Notes under the pieces: generated by a model | What the model saw: only the letters and a program-made list of their open reading frames with translations | What the model was told of the DNA's origin: nothing | Databases searched by the model: none | DNA from: JAXMCI01 sp046349435 | GTDB taxonomy: Bacteria > Pseudomonadota > Alphaproteobacteria > Dongiales > Dongiaceae | Direction: 5' to 3' | Length of the DNA: 64,000 bases | Assembly (NCBI GenBank): GCA_046349435.1 | Contig: JAXMCI010000022.1 | Coordinates: 55,711 to 119,710, forward strand | Shown here: piece by piece, positions 30,018-37,186 of the stretch | Layout: every line of letters begins with the position of its first letter | Position numbering within the stretch: position 1 is the first letter of the stretch | Program-made: the position numbers and the translations under genes

Positions 30018-30854
30018 GTGGCCGCTGAGGCCGGCGCCAGGCTCGGCATCATCGCCGGCGGCGGCGCGTTGCCGCTGCGCCTCGCCGCGGCATGCCGGGC
30101 CTCCGGGCGGCCCTTCCTGGTCGCCGCCCTGAAGGGGCAGGCCGCGCCGGAGGCGATGGCCGGCCTGCCGCATGCCTGGGTGCGGCTGGGCGCCGCCGGA
30201 GGGCTGTGCCACCTGCTGCGCGAGGCGGGGGTCGGCGCGGTGGTGCTTGCCGGCACCGTCCGGCGGCCCTCGGTGCTGGCCTTGTTCCCAGACCTGCTCG
30301 CGCTGCGCCTGCTGCTCCGCGCCGGCGGCCTCGCGGTCGGCGACAACCGCCTGATGATGCACATCGTGCTGGCCCTCGAGCGCGAGCTCGGCGTGCCGGT
30401 GCTGGCGCCGAGCGACCTGCTGCCCGATTGCCTGGCGCCGACCGGGCCGCTCGGCCGGCTCGCTCCGCTGGCGGCCGACGCGCCCGACATCGCCCTCGGC
30501 CTCGCCGCCGCCGCGGCGCACGGCGCGCGCGATGTCGGCCAGGCCTGCGTCGTGCAGCAGGGCCGCGTCCTGGCGCTGGAGGACCGGCGCGGCACCGACG
30601 CCCTGATCGAGCGCAGCCGCGCGCTGCGGCGGCCCGGCCGCGGCCCGATCCTGGTCAAGACGAAGAAGCCGCAGCAGGACCTGCGCGCCGATCCGCCGGC
30701 GGTCGGGCCGGAGACGGTGCGCCGCGCCGCCGCCGCCGGGTTCGCCGGCCTGGCGCTCGGCGCCGGCTCGGTGGTGCTGATCGATCGCGAGGCGCTGGTC
30801 GCCGCCGCCGACGAGGCCGGGCTGTTCGTCGCCGGGGTGGCCGGGGCGCGATGA
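30018..30854 (+). CDS. lpxI: UDP-2,3-diacylglucosamine pyrophosphatase LpxI
   Basis: This 278-residue protein of the DUF1009 family cleaves UDP-2,3-diacylglucosamine to lipid X, replacing LpxH in alphaproteobacteria. The N-terminus GARLGIIAGGGALPLRLAAACRASGRPFLVAALKG, the middle GDNRLMMHIVLALERELGV and QQGRVLALEDRRGTDALIERS, and the C-terminal KTKKPQQDLRADPPAVGPETV are typical. It uses GTG 30018, immediately after the tandem repeat, with no obvious ribosome-binding site. It overlaps lpxB by 4 bases. Confidence 0.95.
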   Translation: MAAEAGARLGIIAGGGALPLRLAAACRASGRPFLVAALKGQAAPEAMAGLPHAWVRLGAAGGLCHLLREAGVGAVVLAGTVRRPSVLALFPDLLALRLLLRAGGLAVGDNRLMMHIVLALERELGVPVLAPSDLLPDCLAPTGPLGRLAPLAADAPDIALGLAAAAAHGARDVGQACVVQQGRVLALEDRRGTDALIERSRALRRPGRGPILVKTKKPQQDLRADPPAVGPETVRRAAAAGFAGLALGAGSVVLIDREALVAAADEAGLFVAGVAGAR

Positions 30855-32008
30855 GCGGGAGCGGCGGGCCGCGCCTCTTCGTGATCGCCGGCGAGCCCTC
30901 GGGCGACCTGCTCGGCGGCCGCCTGCTCGCTGCCCTGCGGGAACGGGTCGGCCCCGGGCTGGAGGTGGCCGGCATCGGCGGCGAGACGATGATGCGGCGG
31001 GGCCTGGCGCCGCTCTTCCCGATGGCCGAGCTTTCGCTGATGGGGCTGGTGGAGGTGCTGCCGCATCTCGCCAGGCTGCGGCGCCGCCTGGCCGAGACCG
31101 TCGACGCGGTCCGCGCCATGGCGCCGGACGCGGTGGTGACGATCGATGCGCCGGCCTTCTGCCTGCGGGTCGCCGCCCGGCTGCGCGGCAGCGGCATCCC
31201 GGTGATCCACTATGTCGCGCCGACGGTGTGGGCCTGGCGGCCGGGGCGTGCCCGCCGCCTCGCCGGCACGGTCGACCATCTGCTCGCGCTGCTGCCCTTC
31301 GAGCCGCCCTATTTCACGGTGCACGGCTTGGCCTGCAGCTATGTCGGGCACCCCGTGCTGGAGACGATGGCCCGGGCGGCGCCGACGCCCGGCCGGCCGC
31401 CGGCCGACCCGCCCACCCTGTGCCTGCTGCCGGGCAGCCGGCGCAGCGAGGTCGCCCGGCTCCTGCCGGTCTTCGCGCAGACCGTCGAGCGGCTGCGTCG
31501 CGACTTCCCCCGGCTGCAGGTGCTGCTGCCGACCGTGGCGCCGGTGGCGGATGCGATCCGCTCGGCGGTCGCGGGCTGGAACGTGCCGGTCCGGCTGGTC
31601 GAGGGGGAGGGGCGGTACGCGGCCATGGCCGGCGCCGACGTCGCGCTCTGCGCCTCCGGCACGGTCGTGCTCGAGCTCGCCGCCCTCGGCGTGCCGACGG
31701 TCGCCTGCTATCGCGTCCATCCGCTGACGGCGGCACTGCTGCGCCGCCTGATCCGGGTGCGCTACGCCACCCTGGTCAACCTGCTGCTCGACCGACCCGT
31801 CGTCCCGGAGCTGCTGCAGGAGAACTGCACGGCCCCCCGCCTCGCCGCCTCGGTGGCCGCGCTGCTCGGCGACGCGGCGGCCCGCCGGCGCCAGCAGGAG
31901 GGCTTCGCCGAGGCGCTCGCCGCGCTCGCCGTGCCGGAGCCGCCGAGCGCGCGCGCCGCCCGGATCGTGCTGGAGACGATCGGCGCCCGGCGGGTCGCCG
32001 CCCGGTAG
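30851..32008 (+). CDS. lpxB: Lipid-A-disaccharide synthase LpxB
   Basis: This 385-residue GT-B glycosyltransferase joins lipid X to UDP-diacylglucosamine. Landmarks are LFVIAGEPSGDLLGGRLL, YVAPTVWAWRPGRARR, LLPFEPPYF, LLPGSRRSEVARLLPVF and ASGTVVLELAALGVPTVACYRVHPLTAALLRRLIRVRYATLVNLLLDRPVVPELLQENC. It starts within the lpxI stop (ATGA overlap). Its TAG stop abuts the stop of the convergent oxidoreductase gene. Confidence 0.97.
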   Translation: MSGSGGPRLFVIAGEPSGDLLGGRLLAALRERVGPGLEVAGIGGETMMRRGLAPLFPMAELSLMGLVEVLPHLARLRRRLAETVDAVRAMAPDAVVTIDAPAFCLRVAARLRGSGIPVIHYVAPTVWAWRPGRARRLAGTVDHLLALLPFEPPYFTVHGLACSYVGHPVLETMARAAPTPGRPPADPPTLCLLPGSRRSEVARLLPVFAQTVERLRRDFPRLQVLLPTVAPVADAIRSAVAGWNVPVRLVEGEGRYAAMAGADVALCASGTVVLELAALGVPTVACYRVHPLTAALLRRLIRVRYATLVNLLLDRPVVPELLQENCTAPRLAASVAALLGDAAARRRQQEGFAEALAALAVPEPPSARAARIVLETIGARRVAAR

Positions 32009-32992
32009 CTACTGCGCCGGCGCCCCGCGGTCGTGCTCGCGCACGCGCTGCCAGTGGCCCTGCAGCGACTCGACGATCCGCAGCGCCGCCGCCAGCGCCC
32101 GGCAGCCATCCTCGCCGCTCACCTCCGGCGGCTCGCCGCTGCGCACGCAGTGGATGAAGGAGCGGATCTCCTCCTGCAGGCTGTCGACTGCCAGGTAGGG
32201 AATGTCGTCCGACTGGAGGCCGCGCAGGGTGCCGGGGCGAGAGCCGGGGCGGCGCCTCACGATCCTGATAGTCTTGTTAAGAAAGTCTATGGAAGCGTAT
32301 GAATTTTCTTCGAAAATCTTCATGATCCTCTCGGCGCGGACGCTCACCCTGCTGACCGTCAGGTTGGCGACGCAGCCATTGGCGAACTGCAGCCGGGAGT
32401 TGGCGATGTCCTCGACCGCGGAGAGCACCGGGGCGCCGACGGCGTCGATCGTCTCGATCGGCGAGTTGACGATCTCGAGCACCAGGTCGAGGTCGTGGAT
32501 CATCAGGTCGAGCACGGCGTTGACGCCGGTGCCGCGGCCCGCCTTGTAGGGCCCGATCCGCGAGGCGTCGATGTAGATCGGCCGGCTGATCAGGCTGCGC
32601 AGCGCGCGGCCGACCGAGGAGAAGCGCTCGAGATGCCCGACCTGGAGGATGCGGTTGCGCTCGCGCGCGATCCGCACCAGCGACTCGGCATCGGCCAGGT
32701 TGTCGGTGATCGGCTTCTCGACCAGCACATGCGCGCCGTGCTCGAGGAAGCTGCGGGCGATCGCCGCGTGGGAGTCCGGCGGCGTGGCGATGCTGACCGC
32801 GTCGACACGGCCGAGCAGATCGCGGTGATCGAGCGCCGCAGCGACGCCGAAGCGGTCGGCCACCGAGCGGGCCCGCTCGCCGTCGCAGTCCGCCACGGCC
32901 ACCAGGTCGACCCCGTCCAGGCGGGCGAGCTTCTCCGCATGGTACTGCCCGAAATGGCCGACCCCGATGACGGCGGTTCTGATTCCAGCCAA
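32009..32992 (-). CDS. Gfo/Idh/MocA family oxidoreductase (GnnA-like)
   Basis: This 327-residue NAD(P)-dependent oxidoreductase has the Rossmann motif VIGVGHFGQYHAEKLA, the EKPITDN catalytic-lysine region, and HDLDLVLEIVNSPIETIDAVG in the second domain. Homologues next to lpx genes include GnnA, which oxidises C-3 of UDP-GlcNAc so a transaminase (GnnB) can make the 2,3-diamino sugar for lipid A. No GnnB is in this window, so the assignment stays tentative. I prefer TTG 32992, which has GGAGGAG directly upstream (4-base spacing), over the GTG at 33058. Confidence 0.82.
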   Translation of the reverse strand: MAGIRTAVIGVGHFGQYHAEKLARLDGVDLVAVADCDGERARSVADRFGVAAALDHRDLLGRVDAVSIATPPDSHAAIARSFLEHGAHVLVEKPITDNLADAESLVRIARERNRILQVGHLERFSSVGRALRSLISRPIYIDASRIGPYKAGRGTGVNAVLDLMIHDLDLVLEIVNSPIETIDAVGAPVLSAVEDIANSRLQFANGCVANLTVSRVSVRAERIMKIFEENSYASIDFLNKTIRIVRRRPGSRPGTLRGLQSDDIPYLAVDSLQEEIRSFIHCVRSGEPPEVSGEDGCRALAAALRIVESLQGHWQRVREHDRGAPAQ

Positions 32993-33110
32993 ATCTCCTC
33001 CACGGCGCGGCCGGTTTGCATGCCGCCGGACGGTCCTGGCCGATTCCCCACGGCTCACGATAGCCGAGCGGCGCCCTCAGTCAATCTTGCCGGGCGAGGC
33101 CGAGGCGAGG

Positions 33111-33139
33111 TTGGCGGACCCGGGGACGCCCTATATACA
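33111..33139 (+). promoter_or_regulatory. Probable gloA promoter
   Basis: TTGGCG (33111-33116) and TATACA (33134-33139) are spaced by 17 bases. The AT-rich TATATACAG stands out in this GC-rich DNA and lies 30 bases before the gloA start. Confidence 0.5.
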
Positions 33140-33168
33140 GGGCCGGATCCACCCCAGAGACCGGCAGG

Positions 33169-33612
33169 ATGAGCATGAGCCCTGAAACCGCAACGCTGGC
33201 CCAGCGGCCCGCTACCGCCCGCAGCTTCCAGTTGCTGCACACCATGATCCGGGTGCTCGACCTCGACAGGTCGATCGACTTCTACACCCGTCTGCTCGGC
33301 ATGAAGCTGCTGCGCCGCACGGACTATCCGAGCGGCGAGTTCACCCTGGCCTTCGTCGGCTACGGCGACGAGACCGATCACACCGTGGTCGAGCTGACCC
33401 ACAACTGGGGGCAGAAGGAGCCCTACCAGCTCGGCACCGCCTTCGGCCACCTCGCCATCGGCGTGCCCGACATCTACGGCACCTGCAAGGCGCTGGAGCA
33501 GGAGGGCGTCAAGATCCCGCGCCCGCCGGGGCCGATGAAGCATGGCGGCAGCGTGATCGCCTTCATCGAGGACCCGGACGGCTACAAGATCGAGCTCGTC
33601 CAGAAGGGCTGA
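33169..33612 (+). CDS. gloA: Lactoylglutathione lyase (glyoxalase I)
   Basis: This 147-residue VOC-fold enzyme converts the glutathione-methylglyoxal hemithioacetal to S-lactoylglutathione. Metal-ligand positions are seen in LLHTMIRVLDLDRSIDFYTRLLGM, TVVELTHN, GFGHLAIGVPDI-type text (here AFGHLAIGVPDI) and FIEDPDGYKIELVQ. An in-frame ATG six bases in is an alternative start. Its short form matches the bacterial Ni/Co-type enzyme. It converges on gltA across a strong hairpin. Confidence 0.95.
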   Translation: MSMSPETATLAQRPATARSFQLLHTMIRVLDLDRSIDFYTRLLGMKLLRRTDYPSGEFTLAFVGYGDETDHTVVELTHNWGQKEPYQLGTAFGHLAIGVPDIYGTCKALEQEGVKIPRPPGPMKHGGSVIAFIEDPDGYKIELVQKG

Positions 33613-33625
33613 GCCCGGGCGGACG

Positions 33626-33666
33626 GGGTCCCTGCCGCGACGCGACCCGGCGCGGGGCAGGGACCC
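33626..33666. terminator. Bidirectional terminator hairpin between gloA and gltA
   Basis: GGGTCCCTGCC (33626-33636) pairs perfectly with GGCAGGGACCC (33656-33666) over a 19-base GC-rich loop. It lies between the convergent stops of gloA (33612) and gltA (33677). Confidence 0.6.
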
Positions 33667-33676
33667 TGCGGCCGCC

Positions 33677-35089
33677 TCAGCCGCGCTGGGCGAGCGGCAC
33701 GAACTTGCGCGGCGTCGCCCCGGTATAGAGCTGCCGCGGCCGGCCGATGCGCTGCGAGGGATCCTCGATCATCTCGTTCCACTGCGCCACCCAGCCGACG
33801 CTGCGCGCGACGGCGAACAGCACGGTGAACATCGTGGTCGGGAAGCCGATCGCCTGCAGGATGATGCCCGAGTAGAAATCGACGTTCGGGAACAGCTTGC
33901 GGCTGACGAAGTAGTCGTCCTCGAGCGCGATCCGCTCCAGCTCCATGGCGAGGTCGAGCAGCGGCTCGTCGCGGATGCCCAGCGAATCGAGCACCTCGTT
34001 GCACGACTTGCGCAGCACCGCGGCACGCGGATCGTAGTTCTTGTAGACGCGGTGACCGAAGCCCATCAGGCGGGTGTTGCTGTCCTTGTCCTTGACCTTG
34101 CGGATGAACTCCGGGATGTGGCGCTTGTCGCCGATCTCGCGCAGCATCTTCAGCACCGCCTCGTTGGCGCCGCCATGGGCGGGGCCCCAGAGCGAGGCGA
34201 TGCCGGCCGCGATGCAGGCGAACGGGTTGGCGCCGCTCGATCCGGCGAGCCGGACCGTCGAGGTCGAGGCGTTCTGCTCGTGGTCGGCGTGGAGGATGAA
34301 GATGCGGTCCATCGCCCGCGCCACCTCCGGGTTGACCTTGTACTCCTCGGCCGGCACCGCGAAGGTCATGTGCAGGAAGTTGGCGGCGTAGCCGAGCGCG
34401 TTGCGCGGCGCCATGAAGGGCTGCCCGACCGAGTACTTGTAGGCCATCGCCGCGATGGTCGGCATCTTGGCGATCAGCCGGTGCGAGGCGACGATCCGCT
34501 GCCGCGGATCGTTGATGTCCGTGCTGTCGTGGTAGAAGGCCGAGAGCGCGCCGGTCACGCCGACCATCACCGCCATCGGATGGGCGTCGCGGCGGAAGCC
34601 GCGATAGAGCGTGTGCAGCTGCTCGTGCAGCATCGTGTGATAGGTGATGTTGCTGACGAAGTCCTGTTTCTGCTTGGCGTTGGGCAGCTCGCCGTTCAGC
34701 AGCAGGTAGCAGACCTCGAGGAAGTCGCTGTGCTCGGCGAGCTCCTGGATCGGGTAGCCGCGATGCAGCAGCACGCCCTGCTCGCCGTCGATATAGGTGA
34801 TCTTCGACTCGCAGGCCGCGGTGGAGGTGAAGCCCGGGTCGTAGGTGAAGAGGCCGTGATCGCTGTAGAGGCGGCGGATGTCGATCACCCGCGGTCCCAT
34901 GGTGCCGCCCATGACCGGCAGGTCGAAGGTGGCGCCGGTCGCGTTGTCGGTCACCGTCACGGTGTCGGCCTGCTTCGGCTTGTCGGAGGATCGCTTCTGC
35001 GCGGCGGAAGGCGGCTGGGTCGCCCGCTCCGCCTTGGCCCGGCTCCGACCGGTCCTGGTCGTGGATTTCGCGGGTGCGTTCTTGGCCAT
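33677..35089 (-). CDS. gltA: Citrate synthase (type II), with basic N-terminal extension
   Basis: This 470-residue enzyme condenses oxaloacetate and acetyl-CoA. It has the hexameric Gram-negative type signature VIDIRRLYSDHGLFTYDPGFTSTAACES, catalytic regions WGPAHGGANEAVLKML and GFGHRVYKNYDPRA, and SVGWVAQWNEMIEDP. About 40-45 residues before the usual start are Lys/Arg/Ala/Thr-rich (MAKNAPAKSTTRTGRSRAK), which is longer than most homologues. It has its own promoter region downstream of gltX. Confidence 0.97.
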   Translation of the reverse strand: MAKNAPAKSTTRTGRSRAKAERATQPPSAAQKRSSDKPKQADTVTVTDNATGATFDLPVMGGTMGPRVIDIRRLYSDHGLFTYDPGFTSTAACESKITYIDGEQGVLLHRGYPIQELAEHSDFLEVCYLLLNGELPNAKQKQDFVSNITYHTMLHEQLHTLYRGFRRDAHPMAVMVGVTGALSAFYHDSTDINDPRQRIVASHRLIAKMPTIAAMAYKYSVGQPFMAPRNALGYAANFLHMTFAVPAEEYKVNPEVARAMDRIFILHADHEQNASTSTVRLAGSSGANPFACIAAGIASLWGPAHGGANEAVLKMLREIGDKRHIPEFIRKVKDKDSNTRLMGFGHRVYKNYDPRAAVLRKSCNEVLDSLGIRDEPLLDLAMELERIALEDDYFVSRKLFPNVDFYSGIILQAIGFPTTMFTVLFAVARSVGWVAQWNEMIEDPSQRIGRPRQLYTGATPRKFVPLAQRG

Positions 35090-35130
35090 AGATCAGCCCT
35101 TTCGCTCGCTAGCGTCGGTTTTCTCAGAGA

Positions 35131-35159
35131 ATTATATGCACCGCAGCATCAACCCGCCA
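35131..35159 (-). promoter_or_regulatory. Possible gltA promoter
   Basis: On the minus strand TATAAT (35136-35131) matches the -10 consensus exactly, 42 bases upstream of the gltA start. The -35 region (TGGCGG, 17 bases upstream) is weak. The local AT-rich patch stands out in the gltX-gltA gap. Confidence 0.4.
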
Positions 35160-35166
35160 CGGGCTG

Positions 35167-36588
35167 TTACGGGCTCGGCGCGGCAGCCGGGCGAATGGCG
35201 TCGTCGATCCGCGCCAGCGCCTCCTCGCGGCCGAGCACCTGCATGACCTCGAAGACCGGCGGGGAGACCGCCGCGCCGGTCAGCGCCGCCCGCAGCGGCT
35301 GGGCCAGCTGCCCGAGCTTGACCGTGGCCGCCTCGGCCTCGGCGCGGGTCGCCGCCTCGAGCGCCGCGGCCGTCCAGTCGGTCAGCGCGGCGAGCCGGCC
35401 GCGCAGCTGCTCCAGGCGCTGCCGTGCCGCTGCGTCGAGCAGGGCGGCCGCCTTCGGATCGAGCGCGAGCGGCCGCGTCGCGACGTAGAAGCGGGCATCG
35501 CGCGCCAGCTCCACCAGCGTCTTGGCCCGCGCCTTGAGCCCGCCCATGCCGCGCGTCAGCCGGTCGAGCGACTCGGGGGCGAGCGGCGCGCCCAGCTCCT
35601 GCGCCAGCCGTGCCCCGACCAGGCCTGCCAGCCGGGCATCGTCGGCCTCGCGCAGATAGTGGCCGTTGAGGTTGTCGAGCTTGGCGAAGTCGAAGCGGCT
35701 GGGCGAGCGGCCGACCGCGTCGAGGTCGAACCAGGCGACCGCCTGGGCGGTGTCGATGATCTCCTCGTCGCCGTGCGACCAGCCGAGCCGCAGCAGGTAG
35801 TTGCGCAGCGCCTCCGGCAGGTAGCCGAGATCGCGATAGGCATCGACCCCGAGCGCCCCGTGGCGCTTCGACAGCTTGGCGCCGTCCGGCCCGTGGATCA
35901 GCGGGATGTGGGCGAAGGCCGGCTCCGCCCAGCCCATCGACCGGTAGAGCTGCAGCTGGCGGAAGGTGTTGGTCAGGTGGTCGTCGCCGCGGATCACGTG
36001 GCTGATCGCCATGTCGTGGTCGTCGACCACCACCGACAGCATGTAGGTCGGCGTGCCGTCGCCGCGCAGCAGCACCATGTCGTCGAGCTGCTGGTTGGCG
36101 ATCCGCACCTCGCCCTGGACGAGATCGTGCACCACGGTCTCGCCCTCGCGCGGCGCCTTGAGGCGGATCGCCGGGGCGATGCCGGGCGGCGCCTCGGCCG
36201 GGTCGCGGTCGCGCCAGCGCCCGTCATAGCGCGCCTGGAGGCCCTGGGCCTTGGCCTCGTCGCGCATCGCCTGCAGCTCCGCGGGCGTGCACCAGCAGCG
36301 ATAGGCGTTGCCCTGGGAGAGCAGCTCGTGGGCCACCGCGGCGTGCCGCGCGGCGCGGGCGAACTGGTAGACGACGTCGCCGTCCCAGGACAGGCCGAGC
36401 CAGTCCAGCCCGTCGATGATGGCGCCGATGGCGGCCTCGGTCGAGCGCTGCCGGTCGGTGTCCTCGATGCGCAGCAGGAAGCGGCCGCCGTGATGGCGGG
36501 CGAACAGCCAGTTGAACAGCGCGGTCCGGGCTCCGCCAATATGGAGGAATCCCGTGGGCGAGGGCGCGAAGCGGGTGACGACGGTCAT
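35167..36588 (-). CDS. gltX: Glutamyl-tRNA synthetase
   Basis: This 473-residue class I synthetase has the HIGH-type motif in FAPSPTGFLHIGGARTALFNWL and the KMSKS-type motif KLSKRHG. Other landmarks are RIEDTDRQRS, the zinc-region text CWCTPAELQAMRDEA and VVDDHDMAISHVIRGDDHLTNTFRQLQLY. The C-terminal anticodon-binding part is Ala-rich. It lies 77 bases upstream of gltA in the same direction. Confidence 0.97.
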   Translation of the reverse strand: MTVVTRFAPSPTGFLHIGGARTALFNWLFARHHGGRFLLRIEDTDRQRSTEAAIGAIIDGLDWLGLSWDGDVVYQFARAARHAAVAHELLSQGNAYRCWCTPAELQAMRDEAKAQGLQARYDGRWRDRDPAEAPPGIAPAIRLKAPREGETVVHDLVQGEVRIANQQLDDMVLLRGDGTPTYMLSVVVDDHDMAISHVIRGDDHLTNTFRQLQLYRSMGWAEPAFAHIPLIHGPDGAKLSKRHGALGVDAYRDLGYLPEALRNYLLRLGWSHGDEEIIDTAQAVAWFDLDAVGRSPSRFDFAKLDNLNGHYLREADDARLAGLVGARLAQELGAPLAPESLDRLTRGMGGLKARAKTLVELARDARFYVATRPLALDPKAAALLDAAARQRLEQLRGRLAALTDWTAAALEAATRAEAEAATVKLGQLAQPLRAALTGAAVSPPVFEVMQVLGREEALARIDDAIRPAAAPSP

Positions 36589-36703
36589 CGGGGCTTGTGA
36601 TTATGGCGGCTGACAGGGCGGCGGCGGCCGTGTGTAGCACGGTCGCCGCCGCTGCCTCAATCGTGGCCGCCGACCCGTCGTCACCGCGCCCGGGCGGGCC
36701 GCC

Positions 36704-37054
36704 TCAGATCCAGTGGCCGGGGATCCAGGTCCAGCCCCAGCCGCGCTGCACCCAGTGGCCCGGCACCCAGTTGGCGCCCGGCCCGGGCCTCTCGGCGTAG
36801 TGCCCGGGTTCCCATCTCCACGCGCCGTGCTTGTCCACCTTCCAGTGGCCGGGGATCCAGGCCATGGTCTCGCCCGGCGGCGGCGGCGGCACCTCGGCCT
36901 GCGGCGGCGGCGGCGGCGTGTCGACGTCCATCGGCGGCGGCACATACTCCCAGTAGGGATCGCCGTCGATCACCACCTTGTGCGCCTGCGCCGGCGCTAC
37001 GGCGGCGCAGGCCGCCACCAGCAGCGCGGCGGCGAGCGGAAGACGCATCGTCAT
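36704..37054 (-). CDS. Small secreted WXXGXW-repeat protein
   Basis: This 116-residue protein has a signal peptide (MTMRLPLAAALLVAACAAVAPAQA), a proline-rich linker with runs of five prolines (about residues 40-65), and three or four WIPGHW/WVPGHW motifs in the C-terminal half (WXXGXW repeats). A short form of the last repeat ends the protein. Its function is unknown; the family is periplasmic or surface-associated. It stands alone between gltX and comEC. The first ATG of the ORF (37087) would bury the signal peptide, so 37054 is preferred. Confidence 0.75.
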   Translation of the reverse strand: MTMRLPLAAALLVAACAAVAPAQAHKVVIDGDPYWEYVPPPMDVDTPPPPPQAEVPPPPPGETMAWIPGHWKVDKHGAWRWEPGHYAERPGPGANWVPGHWVQRGWGWTWIPGHWI

Positions 37055-37186
37055 CGGCTTTCCCCATTGTCGAGGTGGAAGCACCACTATAGCGAGCGCT
37101 GCCGGCCGCGAGCCAGGGCCGTTTCCATCGGCTCTCCACCGGCCCCTCGACTTGCGCTAGGGTGATGCAAGCGGAGGTGGCGGCGG

